Positions 32,071 through 44,043 of a stretch of DNA of 64,000 nucleotides are shown here, piece after piece (position 1 is the stretch's first letter; the number at the start of each line of letters is the position of its first letter). The translations under genes were made by a program, and so were the position numbers. Source of the DNA: Erodium maritimum (taxonomy: Eukaryota > Streptophyta > Magnoliopsida > Geraniales > Geraniaceae); NCBI GenBank assembly GCA_963921825.1, contig OY997596.1:12715001-12779000 (forward strand). The letters run 5' to 3'. The notes under the pieces were generated by a model, which was given only the letters and a program-made list of their open reading frames with translations, searched no databases and was not told the origin of the DNA.

Positions 32071-35000
32071 TTAGGCCATTGAAGCCTCTTGGACACGATA
32101 ACTCTTGTCAGTCTCATGGCTATCAACCAAAGCTACGCTGCTCTGCACATTCTTGTAAGAGTACCTCCGAGCAACCAACACGTACACGCACAAGTTGGCC
32201 GCTGTGATCACCGCCAAAACCCAATAAAACCAGTCCAATCTGCTACTGTTGAGGTCCTTCCCGAACCAGCTCTTCCCTCTCTTCTCCGTCACACCATCCA
32301 CTACAGAAATCAACACACTACTAACGAAATTCGATGCACCCAACACGCTAAGGTAAAAAGCAATGCCTAAGCTCCTCATCGAATCCGGAACTTGGTCGTA
32401 GAAATACTCTTGCAAGCCCACCAGAGTGAACCCATCTCCGAAACCGATGATCAAGAACTGCGGAGCCAACCAGAAGACGCTCATAGTCATTGACCCGACC
32501 TGAGGGCCGTTGTGGTCCACCGCGCGGAGCCGTTTCTGCTCCACCAATGCGGCCACTACCATGGTCGTTATGGAGAAGAGCATCCCGGTTCCGATCCTCT
32601 GGAGGATAGTGATTCCCCTCTCGTTCCCGGTGGCGCGTCTCATGAGGGGCACGAGGGCCTTCTCGTAGAGCGTCACGGAGATTATCATGCCCACCGCGGA
32701 GAGGGCGTAGACGGTGGCCGGAGGGATGAGGAACCCACCTGCGATCTCGCGGTCCAAGGTGGCGGCTTGCTTGATGAAGAAGGTAGAGGTTTGCGCCACG
32801 CATATGCCGAATGGTAGAGTGGTTACCCATATCGGGATCATGTTCACAAGGAGCTTCAACTCCTCAACTTTTGTGACCGTTGCTAGCCTCCATGGATCCC
32901 TTGCCTCCTCTTCTTTGTCTTCGATCACCGCTGCTTTGTCCAAAAATCTGAAACAAAACATCTATATTAGTCAAAGAGAATAATTTGCATCAAGTGATGA
33001 GTGGATCAGAAGTTCGATATCATATTAAAGTCTGATCTCTTAAATAGATTAAAGGGATAACTTTGTTTCCTAACCTTTACAAACGTTTCATTATCAGATC
33101 CTAACTCAGGCCAACGTTTGGTCTCAATTCCTAACATAATAGGTTTGGAATTTCTCATAAATATAAAAAGCCGTCTAAACTCACGATTCCGTCAACTCAT
33201 CCAAGCGTTGTCGTTGTTGGCGTACATTACACATGGTGTCTTCCTCGACGTTGAACTTATCCTCGTTCTCAAGCAACCGAACCCAATGCTCGACGAGTTG
33301 ACGGAATCGTGAGTTTGGACGCCTTTTTATAGTTTCTGAGAAATTCCAAACCTATTATGTTAGGAATTGAGACCAAACGTTGGCCTGACTTAGGATTTGA
33401 TAATGAAACATTTGTAAAGGTTAGAAAACAGAGTTTTCCTTAGATTAAACTTGACTTTAATATATAATTATAAGTGTGTTTTTAATTATAAGATTTACTT
33501 TTTAGTTGAGTTATTCTCTAATATGATATCTAATTTGTAAAAAGGGTCACGAATAAGGCAGCATACTGACTGGTCAGGACAGTCCGTTCTACGTTGTAAG
33601 AACTCTTCTTGATGCACTCTAATGTATCGTTTCAAGTGAAATTCTATAATATGGTATCAGAGTTTAAACTCTCACAAACCCGGATTCAAACCCTACTATT
33701 TACAAATAAAAATATTCATTTTCTTTTACTTTATCAAATTTGTCCAAAAAGGGTCGGATCTTATTTTTCTTCTAAACGAACTCATCCCCGCTTTCATATA
33801 ATCCATATGAATTGTCTGTAAAAACACGTGTTATTAGCTTGAACATTTAGTTGAATTTCAACCCTTAATAACAACAAACATGTCCAATTCTTTTTTTAAA
33901 TACATACCTGAGGTTTTGGGTGTGGCACAAGAGCCTTCCTTGAGTATTCTCATACAAAAGAGCAGGGTTGGTGGGATGGGGGACGTGCCTCTTCTTGAAA
34001 GCGGCGGAGAGAACCTGCAGCATGGGGGTAAGGGGGCTGCCGGAGGGTTTGCGGTAGCGGTAAAAGGGGCGGCCGGCGAGGAAGACGACGAGGGAAGCAG
34101 CCATGACCGCCGTGAGCATGATGTCCGCAGCACCCCAGCTGAAATGTTCTTGGATGTAAACGATGAGAGTGACGCCGAGGAGGAGTCCGCAGCAGAGACC
34201 GAAGTTCCACCAGTTGAAGTATGACATTTTCTTCTTTCTCTCTTCGGGGTGATCGTCTTCGAATTGGTCGGCACCAAAGCTCTCGAGGGACGGCTTGTGG
34301 CCGCCTGTTCCGATGGAGATCAAATACATGGACAGGAAGAAGAACACCTCGTGAATCTTTCTCGGGTCTTGGCACGTCTCGCCATCGCAGGCCTTCAAGC
34401 TCGGCAAGAACCATGACATTGTCAACAGAATCAACCCCTATTTTTTTCCACAATCAACAAAATGGGTTAGTCTCTTAAATAAATAAATACACACATATTG
34501 AATTTACATGTAAACTACTTAGACACTATCAAAATTTGGATCAAACTTTAATTATCACAATTCTTGAGGTACCCGAACTTAATAAAATCGTATTTTTTTG
34601 CGGATCAAAAAAATAAAAAAAATTCATATTGTTTTTTATTTATTTATAAACAACTGATCATATCGATACTAAACTATGAATTATAGTTATAGGATAAAAG
34701 ATAAGGCTAACCAAACAATAAACCCATATTGTTGAATATTAATTAATTTCAAGACATGATGCTAGGTTTAAGACATAAGATCCTTTGAGCTTGGAGGACC
34801 CATCTACAAATTGATATATTTGAGAGAATGCTCCAACAAAATCATAGATTGAGTAGTAAAAATGTAGTTATTGAGTTTAAAACGAGTTTAATATATTATT
34901 AAAAGATGATTATACTACAGTTTGACAAAATAACATAACCTATCATAATAGGTTCACTTTCTAGGTATTGCCTCTTTTTTCCTATATACTATTTTCTCAC

Positions 35001-36939
35001 ACAACTCTTAACTCTATCTCTTAACTCTATCTAAGACATTATCAGGCTTTATGTCATGTCTTTTTCTTTTTTATGTGAAGAAATGTTTTTTTGTGACTAA
35101 GATTCTTTATATAATTGAAGTAGGACATAATAATTAATAAAGCAATAAGATATTTTATGCCATATATGAGGCTGACCTTAGAGGGAGATAGAATAAATAA
35201 ATTGTGACAGAAATATACATGGGATGCCAAAACTCTTTATAGTGTGATATGATCAAATAATTATATGCTATTATCAATAAAAAAATCGACAAAAAGTATA
35301 AATAAAGAGATGATTACGAGGAGGTAGACGAGAGCAGAAAGAAGAACAGTGAAGAACCGTCCAAGATAAGCATCGGCTAAGAAGCCACCCAATAGGGGCA
35401 TCAAAGTGGTCACACCAGCCCAGCAGTTGACACTCTTTGCGGCAGTCTTGAGGTCTTGATGAATCACTCTCGTGAGGTATAGGATCAAGCTCGTAGCAAT
35501 TCCAAAGTAACTTAGCCTCTCACTGAACTCAATGGCTGCATAATCATTTTCGTCATTATCAATCCACTCTCAACAAAGGTTTAATCAACAATTAATTATA
35601 ACATGTGTATAACATGAGAAATAAATTAATTAAGAAGGTAGTAATCATGCGTGTACAATATGTGAAATGATATACACGTTTGACAAAGACAAATAAGATA
35701 CGCAATTACAATGGAACATATGTATATGGTTGGGAAGGCAAAGGCAAATTTAAGGGGCATGCATGGCCTCGTACCAAACACAAAAATGGGGCACTATTGT
35801 AAGTGCTCCTTGGGGCCCCATACCCACGTTTCACCCTCAACCCAATTGGTCCTATTGATTTCATTGCTGAAGAATAATCCTAAAAATAATATTTGGAGGT
35901 ATTATTTTTATAGGGAAAGATGCAATTCATTCATTTAAATTTTAAATATATCTGAGTGCATCATGGATAAATTCATGATCACAAAGAACCAACAAAATGT
36001 ACGATAGTGTCGCAATTTTTTTCATACTATCCGCTCATAACGGTTTTGAATGGACTAGCTAACACTAAGTTGAGATGATGTATAGACAAGGAAGGAAGAC
36101 GAGGGTATTCATTCTGTCATCTAAATCTTTTTTCGTTTTTTTATTATTGCACATATTTTTTAAATTCTTTCCGATTTAATTTGTAGAAAAAAATATATAA
36201 TTTAGAATTAAAAGTAATAATAAAAAATAAAAATTCAAATTTATATCATTTCATTTAAGGTAAGAAATCTAACAAATATGAAAATTACAATTTTTGTCTT
36301 CAATTATTAATTTTTAAATTTTAAATATTAAAATCATTATTTGAAAACAAATTTATACAAAATATAAAAATAAATAGTTTATGATATTTTTTTATATATA
36401 ATATGGAGTACAAATTACAAACAAAAAATGAAGACCTTAAGATATTTTTTTATGTATAACTATTGGTAATTAAATAGTTTTTTTTTAAGTATAGTATGAT
36501 GTAAAGGATGAATTTGTTCATTGTACCTTGAGAAAAAGTTATGAATTCTATTGACCTATTCTATAATCGGCAATAGTGTATTTGGCCATTCAAAATGATA
36601 GTCGTACGAGGAGCATCTAACATGTATATATGCTATGCTTGCTTTGTTTGGTTGGCAAGAAAATGATTGAGCAAGTGGGCGAGATAGATAAGGGAATGTC
36701 TTATCCTTCACCTCCACCTCTCTTGCCAACCAGAACAAAAATGAATATTAACACGGTAATTAGGTAGCGATATTGAGAGCATAAATAGTGTGGTCGTCGT
36801 TACCGATAATGAAGAAAGAAGCTTTCCAGGCGCCGGTGGAAGATCGGAGAGGGATTCTTCCTTTGTGATCGAGGGAAGAATCGTAAACCCATTTCTCCAA
36901 GTCTTGATCATCATTGTTGAGCTCCTGCATTTTCTTCAT
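32071..36939 (-). CDS. NRT1/PTR family (NPF5-type) proton-coupled transporter, 4 exons, intact
   Basis: Joining 36939-36804, 35535-35318, 34437-33908 and 32947-32071 gives 1,761 nt, or 586 aa, the usual family length. All introns are GT-AG. It is a 12-helix major-facilitator (POT) transporter that moves nitrate, peptides or other small solutes with protons across a plasma or vacuolar membrane. Family marks seen: the proton-coupling motif EFSER (48-52), SIGTGGHKPSLESFGADQF (159-177), FNWW (192-195), the long cytosolic loop with NLRFLDKAAVIED and DPWRLATVTKVEELK between helices 6 and 7, and QVPDSMRSLG in exon 4. The wording is closest, as I recall, to Arabidopsis PTR3/NPF5.2 and NPF5.1/5.3; the substrate is not predictable. 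The chosen Met (36939) lies about 100 bp below a TATA box. A second Met follows three residues later. Intron 3 contains a MULE-type MITE. Confidence 0.95.
33054..33440. mobile_element. Mutator-like MITE in NPF intron 3, 387 bp
   Basis: The duplication TAGATTAAA (33045-33053 and 33441-33449) flanks near-identical inverted arms of about 156 bp (33054-33210 and 33280-33440) around a spacer of about 70 bp. Ends: GGGATAACTTTGTTT against AGGAAAACTCTGTTT. A 9-bp duplication is diagnostic of MULEs. The transcript would fold into a long hairpin. Confidence 0.92.
35536..36803 (-). other. NPF intron 1, AT-rich
   Basis: GT at 36803-36802 and AG at 35537-35536. 36100-36500 is extremely AT-rich. No nested gene or element with definable ends is seen. 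Confidence 0.8.
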
Positions 36940-37037
36940 GGCTAGAGATGGAGAGAAGGAGGTAGTAGCTAGTGATGAGTAGAGAGTAGTGAGTAGTGCG
37001 ACGTTTGGTGGTGAGGAGAGGGAGGGGGGTAAGATCC

Positions 37038-37046
37038 CTTATATAG
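37038..37046 (-). promoter_or_regulatory. Probable TATA box of the NPF gene
   Basis: CTATATAAG on the minus strand, about 100 bp upstream of the chosen ATG, followed by pyrimidine-rich leader sequence with CT repeats. It would place transcription start near 37010. Confidence 0.65.
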
Positions 37047-37329
37047 ACAAATAGACAGTAGTGACTGGTGACCATCAACTCTCTCTTGACTCACTGAGTT
37101 TGCTTTTTTACTTCCGTGTAATGTTGAAAGCTATATCCGGTCCACTTATATGCCCTTGTAATAGGACTTGAGATAAACAAGTCACGAGCCGCTATTCTCA
37201 AAACTCGTCCCCATTTAGTTCACAGATATATGGAATAATGGTACAAAGAAAAATTCTTTACTCAACCAATAAAGAACAAAAAATTGTGGTAAGTTAAACC
37301 AATTCTTTATCACTGCGCTCTGTTAGGAT

Positions 37330-38290
37330 TTCAGCGTTTTTAGCTCAAACGGCAGTCTATTCACGGAAAACACCTCGTTCCTCTTGGTCTCGGTTTGGCA
37401 ACCCAACTCCACATGCATGACGTCCATCTCCTTCCCCCCTTCTGCCAGCCCGTCGCACGCGATGACTATCATTCCCCAATCTCCAGCTTCCCCAATTTCC
37501 CCAATTTTGCCCACAGTCACTCGTCGCCCAACCACGCCTCAAAACTCGCCTGCTATTGCTTCTTCCCCAAATGAACACACAGAGATATCATGCCCAACTG
37601 TATGACTCTCTCAGCCGACACCTAGGCCCCAATGCCAACGTTAGATAGATCCGAGTTGCGGTTCAATCCCCACTCCCAATCCGTTCTCGAAGAGGCATGA
37701 TCTCAGAATTCTGGCATGAAATTGCCAGGGGATGTGCTCATGTATAAAAAAACAACAGCTACGTCACCTCTTTAGAGATCACCGACCTCATATTTTGTTC
37801 CTCTCCGAAACCATTCTCTATACCCAGAGATGTTTACTGCTATCTCGATCATTGGGCTTTCAAGAACACATATATGAACCATATGGGATGCAACACAAGG
37901 TCTGGCTCTTTTCTGGGTGGAGAGTGTGGATTTGACTCTCCGAGGTGGTGGAGGGTGTGGATGTGACTCTCCGAGGTGGTGGAGGGTGTGGATGTGACTC
38001 TCCGAGGTCAAGATGGTCACTATATTTATGTGGAGGTCTCAACGCCAAGTTACAAAGATGTCAGGCTAACATGCATTTGTTGTGACGCACGGCGGGAACA
38101 TCGTGCTCGGACTTGGGACCTTCTGAGGCAACTACATAATTCATGAAGGCCCAATCGGATCATCATCGAAGATTTTAACTGTATCTTGGATCAGGAAGAA
38201 ACTTAGGGCAGAGGCACATACACGTTGTGTCTAGTAAAGAACTTCGGCCAGGTAATAGAGGACATGGACCTCATTGAGAGCACGTACAGT
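37330..38290 (+). pseudogene. LINE remnant: ORF1 tail and ORF2 endonuclease start
   Basis: A Pro/Ser-rich stretch (37384-37605) is followed by a recognisable start of the apurinic-like endonuclease domain. RHLFRDHRPHILFLSETI lies near 37751-37805, and after frame changes IIIEDFNCILDQEE (the catalytic DFN block) lies near 38160-38200, followed by VIEDMDLIE near 38250. Order and motifs match ORF2 of L1-type plant LINEs. No reverse transcriptase follows. A 31-bp tandem repeat inside shifts the frame. Confidence 0.75.
37917..38007 (+). repeat. 31-bp tandem repeat in LINE endonuclease
   Basis: Three nearly identical units starting at 37917, 37948 and 37979, containing GTGGATGTGACTCTCCGAGG. The period is not a multiple of three, so it disrupts the frame. 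Confidence 0.9.
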
Positions 38291-38294
38291 GAGT

Positions 38295-38460
38295 CGGCCC
38301 AACGGCCCGGCTCACGTTTTTGCGGGCCGCAGGACGCGGGCCGTCCCTTTGTGGGACGGCTTTTACGCGTCCCACAAAAACACGGGCCGGGCCGAGGCCC
38401 GCGTCCCACAACCGCGGGACGGTCCGCATCCCGCTTCCGGCTGCCCTCCAATCCGCGCCT
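38295..38460. repeat. GC-rich palindromic patch
   Basis: An isolated GC-rich block surrounded by AT-rich DNA. It contains the perfect hairpin GCCGTCCC-TTTGT-GGGACGGC and further CGTCCCAC / GCGGGACGG inverted words. It resembles the palindromic patches of the LTRs but no LTR ends are seen around it. Confidence 0.7.
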
Positions 38461-38479
38461 GCAGTACCCCCTTCTGAAC

Positions 38480-40130
38480 GTATCAGCGAAGCAGTTCGAT
38501 TCAATGAGTCAGATTTATTTTAATCGTACCTTACTTTTGTCAGCATTTATTTTCCAATATTCTTATTTGGACAGTGGTTGATGTATTTACCCTTTATCAT
38601 TTGCAATATATAATATCAATCGTTCTTATCTGTCGAAAGAATTAATGGTTATTTTCAAAAAAAAATGTTCAAGAATGACTACATATTCCACTTTCTAACT
38701 TTGGCAACGACCACCCAATGCTCGACCACCAGGTATATATATAGTCTACTTTGTAACTGTGATATACCATTATATAACGAGTGTAACCTAAGTCTCATTT
38801 GATGATATAAGTCGGTGTCTCTGACATGCATATGTCGATTAATAGCTGTGATGCGATTGTTTTGACGATCCATGACTAGCCTTTTCTGATGGTCCTTTGA
38901 CCATGAATCAGGAAACAAACGAGCAAAAGCGGCTTAAAATGACAAGTTATTTTTCTTTCCGTTTGGCACCCACCTATCTTGTTCTGCCGAACCATGTGCT
39001 TCGAAAAAAAGGAAGTTGATGGGGTTGGGTTGTATCCCAAAACAGAGTGGTCAAGCAAGCTTCAAGAATGGCACTATGTATGGATATGATTCTATTTACT
39101 ATCACCCTCAAAATGGGAAACGAAGGGAACTACGCTAAGTAATGATGAGCTCGATTCAAGACAGAGATGGAGAATATATGTATGTATGTGTATTCGTAAG
39201 AGGCCGAAGATCGTGAAACACATGCAACATATGTGTAACCTTCACAACTTGAGAATCTTGACATTCACCATTTGGTTGTTGAGCCAAATAAATTGAATTC
39301 TATCTTTCTGATGGGCGAAAGTGGCTACTTTTATTTATTTATGAAGAACTTGATTCTTAATAGAAAAACAACAACTAGATTCTTCCATTTATGCCTAGGA
39401 TTTGAGCTTTTTTTTATACACACCAGCTAAATATCAGAGATTAAGTTGATATTGTTAAATACAAAAAATATGGGGCCCGAGAAAATTTATGCTATTTGTT
39501 TTGGAATCTATTCAACAAGTTTCGGAACAATTTAAGAGTAAAGAGTATAAAAAAAATTATGCATGTATGGGAGATCTAACATATTAACGTGAAAAAAAAG
39601 TTTTTGGAAGCTTAACGGAAAAGTTTAGAGAAAACTATTTATTTTTATAATAACTAATTACTAAAATTAGTATTAATTCATAAAAATAAAAATAAAAATA
39701 CTAAAGACGTCCCTTGCCCTTCTTCTCCCGCAACTACATCTTCGACTCTGGCGTCGTTGGTAAACCCGGCCTTCTCTTTGGGTCCCTCAGAATTACCGAG
39801 AAAACCACGACGGGGTCGATCCCTCAAGCCAAAAACCCTAACTTCTGGCCCATGCTATGCCAGGGTTTTGACATCTTCAACGCTTACGATTGTCTCAGCT
39901 CCTCAACTGTCACCAGAACCAACGGTTCCTGGCACGTTGTGATCGTTGGTGGCCCCTCTTATCTCTCCACCGCCTCCTACAATCTGAGACCCTCTTCGTG
40001 GCAAGGCTCTCATGCCCAACCCGGAGAGGGAGGAAGCAACTTGTGTAACACAATTAAAACTTGTTTACCTAAAAGACGCAGATCCATGAAAAAACTTTCT
40101 TAATTTTGAGATTCTTTTTTAGTCCTGTCT
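38480..40130. other. Intergenic, no gene recognised
   Basis: Mostly AT-rich. From about 39700 the sequence becomes GC-richer and may be the leader of the LINE ORF1 remnant that follows. No motif-bearing frame is seen. Confidence 0.45.
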
Positions 40131-40139
40131 GTGCGAAAC

Positions 40140-41223
40140 TATGGTGTTCTCCTCTAATCCTGTCGTCGTCGATATTCCTTCTACGGTGGTTTCAATCATG
40201 ATCTTTGTCGTCGCTTCTGCTGGTGATGCTCTCCTTGCATTACCTTGTCCCTTGCAGAACGCTCACGGTGCGGGGAAAACGAGCCTTTGATGGAGATAAA
40301 CCAAGCCGACTCGGGCTCCCTCTGCCTCTCCGCATGTGTTAACGACTCTGATTCTCCCTCCTCTAGGAAAAGTCATGGGTGGGGTCTCCTTCTCCTTGGG
40401 ACCAGCTTCCCCGGCCTCGGTAGTCAAGCCGATACGTGGGTGGGCCGTCTCCAAACGTCGTCCCGCGGTTACTTACCTTGCAAGTAACGACCTTCTAGCC
40501 CTCCCTTTTCCAAACCCTAGTTCACCGGCCCCACACAACATCCATGACGTCGCTCTAGCTGTTCCCCACCAGGGTGGCGCGGTACTAGGGTTACGCCGCC
40601 ATCAGATCTTCTCCCTGGCGGTGCGACGGCTAGGGTTTCTTCACCCTTGCGTCAAGAGCCTGCCCTAATCCCCCCCACTCTGGGTTCATGGGTTAGGGCT
40701 ATGACTACGCCGACCTCTAGGCCTAGTAGGGCACCGCCTCTGTAGCGAGATCCGGCCAAGGAGAAGGCTCCAATGGGGGAGCATCCTAGGACGGTAGTGG
40801 TGGCTCTGGGGTTAGGTTCGGTGTCTCCCCAATCAGGATAAGATACCGTTGATCCCGACGTGCCTTGTAACTTTGAGAGGAATGACGCGGGATCAATCGT
40901 AGCACTTGGATACGGAGGAATTCACTCAACCTCCGGCTGATTTGGTCTCAGATCTTCAGGGTCTTCAAGACGGCCTATCGTCCTGTTCATTGGAAGAGGA
41001 ACCGGAGGTCGAAGTGCTTGTCCCATATTCCCGGGCAACATCGACGGCCATTTCCTGCCAGCAATGGGGGATATGGATAAAGTATGTTCTCCAAAGACCC
41101 CTCGTAAGGACACTCTCCTGCGTATCATTATGAATGCATGGGGGAAGGCTGTTGAGGGTATTGTGATTAAGGACCTAGGGTCGGGACTCTTTGGCTTTTA
41201 CTTCCGGTCCTCTGAGGCTCGGG
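40140..41223 (+). pseudogene. LINE ORF1 remnant, 5' part (DUF4283-like)
   Basis: After several frames with basic and Pro/Ser-rich sequence, the end reads LLRIIMNAWGKAVEGIVIKD then LGSGLFGFYF (about 41115-41205). This matches the DUF4283 domain of plant LINE ORF1 proteins, in which an alpha-beta block ends LFLFQF. Stops and frame changes make it non-functional. The reading is cut at 41223 by solo LTR D and continues at 44044. Confidence 0.65.
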
Positions 41224-41849
41224 TGTAAGAACCGCTCCCAATTGATCCCGGTCGAACCGGTGACTTTTAAGACAAGTTTGACTTTCTGCCGGAAAAGTCA
41301 ACTGAGGACTTAGGAGGTCACTCGGGGCTTTTCCGGGGCCCAAAAAGCTTAGCCGTCATCACGGTTGGCAAGAGAAAAGAGAGACCTTTTGTACCAATCT
41401 CCACCTAAATCCTCTCCAAAATACCTTCATCTTCTTCAACTCATTCTCCTAGAGGTATGGATACTCTCAACTCTTCATTTTATCTACTCTCATCTCTTGG
41501 ATTTTTGTGGGTTTTGGCTTGAAGTTGTTCAACTAGCTTTGTATTGGTTATTTGGAGAAGAAGTAGTGAAGTAGGAGGTTTGGATTGTGCTCTTGTTGAA
41601 GCTTTTATGAACCCATTTGAGGGTGTTGTTGTTGGATGACCTTAGATGAACTTTTGGGAGTTTTTGATTTGATTGTGATTTGGAGAATCCTTGGAAACTT
41701 GTTTATTTGTTGATTGCTACCATGGGTAGAAGAGTTTTGGAGGTATTTGATTGTTTTGGGAGCTCGAAATGGTTAAAAATGGAGTTTGGTTGTGGATTTT
41801 CGGGAAAAAGGAGCTGGAGGTTGAAGAAGGGCGGAACTGCCCTGGAGCG

Positions 41850-41990
41850 TCACGGATCCGGGACGGATCCCATGACGGGCGACGTCACGGCTCCGTGAGG
41901 GAGACCGTGACGGAACACGTCACGGCTCCGTGACGGCTTCCGTGAGGGTCGGTGTCACGGCTCTGTGATAGTGTCCGTGACCGACCAGTT
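41850..41990 (+). repeat. Palindromic array in LTR D
   Basis: GTCACGGCTCCGTGAC-type words occur about four times between 41850 and 41990, mixed with GACCGTGACGG. Same core as LTRs B and C with different spacing and copy number. Confidence 0.8.
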
Positions 41991-43067
41991 CTGGGGGATT
42001 TTGAAGGTTTTTCCACCGTTTTGATCTTGTTTTGGAGCTGAACTTTTGGAAGGGTTTTGGGGACTTTTGTTACTGTCAAGTAGGACCTAATTAGGGTTGT
42101 TTTGTGTTCAAAGACCACAAGACCTTGAAGAACGAAGAGCTTGAGGAACGAAGACCTTGCCGGTACCCGTGTGAAGAACGGTGTGGTGACCCTCGTTTGT
42201 GACATCAGAGTGTTGAGAGGAAGACCGTGAGGTAGGGAAAGTCTTAATTTCTTAATTAACGCTTAGTATGCATGATTAGGATAATAAAATCGGAAAGGTC
42301 CTAGAATTTCCTATAGGATGCGAATAACTAGAATAATCGTATTTCAATTACTAATAACTGGATGAGTCTAGTATGCATGCTTAGGACGATGACAATTAGT
42401 GAAGTGTGCTTTCAATACTTGGGAAATTGATTTACTGGTAGAGAGGCTGTGAAGAGCTCTCGGATTAGTTGTGTGCTAGGATCACATGCTTGGTTGCTAG
42501 TTATTAGGTTAACTTAAGAGTCTAATGAAACTAAATTAGCTTGTATGATTGAATGCTAAATTGTTCGTTCACATGATGATTGATTGGTTGAATGTGTACT
42601 TGGTTGATTGAGTGTGTGCATTGATACAACTGTTGATTGAACGGATGATCGAGTATGACTGGTTGTGCCACGGGGTACAATCAGGTGATCGATGTACCGA
42701 TGGTTCGTGACAGGTAAGTGTACGGTAAGTGTGGAGTGTATTGGATGTCTTTGTATTGATGAACGTGTGTACTTCTGAGATTGAGGATTAAGTGAACGAC
42801 TTTGGTGTATTGTGGTGAAAGTGTGATTCGATGAGAGTTGGTCGATGGATGTATTAGTGTATGCGTTCCTTATTCTTGTTTGTTAATGCTTGTTCCTTTA
42901 TTCTTATCCTGGAAATGTATGCTTGTTTGTTTGGTTGTTGTTTGGTTCGGTACTACACCGGGGGGGGGTAATCCGGTGCCGTTGTGTGGTTGGAGTTGGA
43001 CAGATACAATGAGATATTGACTGAGTATTGGAGCCTGAGGGCATTAGTTACTGGATATTACGAGAAT

Positions 43068-43220
43068 TGATTATTGGCAGATCCTGCGGGATGTTTATTG
43101 ATTATTGGCAGATCCTGCGGGATATTTATTGATTATTGGCAGATCATGCGGGATGTTTATTGATTATTGGCAGATCCGGCGGGATATAGATTGATTATGA
43201 GCAGATCCCGCGGGATATTA
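43068..43220 (+). repeat. 31-bp minisatellite in LTR D
   Basis: Five tandem units containing GATTATTGGCAGATCCTGCG. It shares the TGCGGGATATT core with the LTR C minisatellite but has a different period. Confidence 0.88.
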
Positions 43221-44043
43221 TTTTGGGTTACTTCTTGAGAGATGGTTACTAAGGTTTCACCCAAGGATGTGCGTCCCAGTGGAGCACTACCCTGGTTCCC
43301 TATGACATATGGTCCTTTGGAGGCATTTCTGGGAATCCCGATGATATGCGCCCATTTGGGATTGTTTCCGGTGCCCCAACGCATGTGCGTCCTCTGGACC
43401 GAGGGAAAATCTGATATGACATGGGTACTCTAGTGGATCGGGATTATGGGAACCGAGGTGATCCCAGAATCTATCCATGGATCGGAGGCTTGAGAAAGCG
43501 AGTGGTTGGCATGATATTAAATACTCCCATTTTACTCTTATCTTTTTGTTATGGAACTTTTTATCAACTCGTTCAAATTACGGTTATCTTCATGAGTGTG
43601 ATATTGCTTCGATTATATTTTATTCATTCGTACTACTTGGTTAATCTTATTATTATGCCTTTTGTTTATCCGTTTGAACAGTTAAGTATTGATATAAAGG
43701 TGGAGTTATTGAGGTTTTTCCTACTGAGCGTAAGATCATCCCCTTTGTTTCTCTTAGTGTTTTACAGGAGCACCAGATGTCTAGAGTGGACGAGGCTTGG
43801 GAGCTTCAGTTCATTTTGGGACTCGTTTTGGAGTTGTGTTGTTCTTTTCTGTTAAACATTTTATACATTACTTTGTACCTCGAGCTGTGACTCGTTGAGG
43901 ATTTCGAACGTTTACCTATATCGTTTTGGATGGAGTTTTTATGAGATTTTAAAGTTCTATCAACTGTTTATGATTTCTATTTATTCTAACCCAGGTCACG
44001 TCTCGAGTCCGGTCAAAAACCGGATTTGGGGCATGACATCGGG

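Larger units (their letters stand above)
41224..44038 (+). mobile_element. Solo LTR D, Tekay-like, 2,815 bp, inserted in LINE ORF1
   Basis: It starts TGTAAGAACCGC and ends GGGGCATGACA. A perfect duplication TCGGG lies at 41219-41223 and 44039-44043. Compared with LTR C it lacks roughly 0.3-0.4 kb near 41370. Layout: palindromic patch 41850-41990, candidate intron 42232-43767, 31-bp minisatellite, hairpin near 43726. Confidence 0.92.

Noticed and set aside
32348-34478. Frames of 85-167 codons on both strands inside the NPF gene
   Set aside because: They are shadow frames of the well-supported NPF exons.
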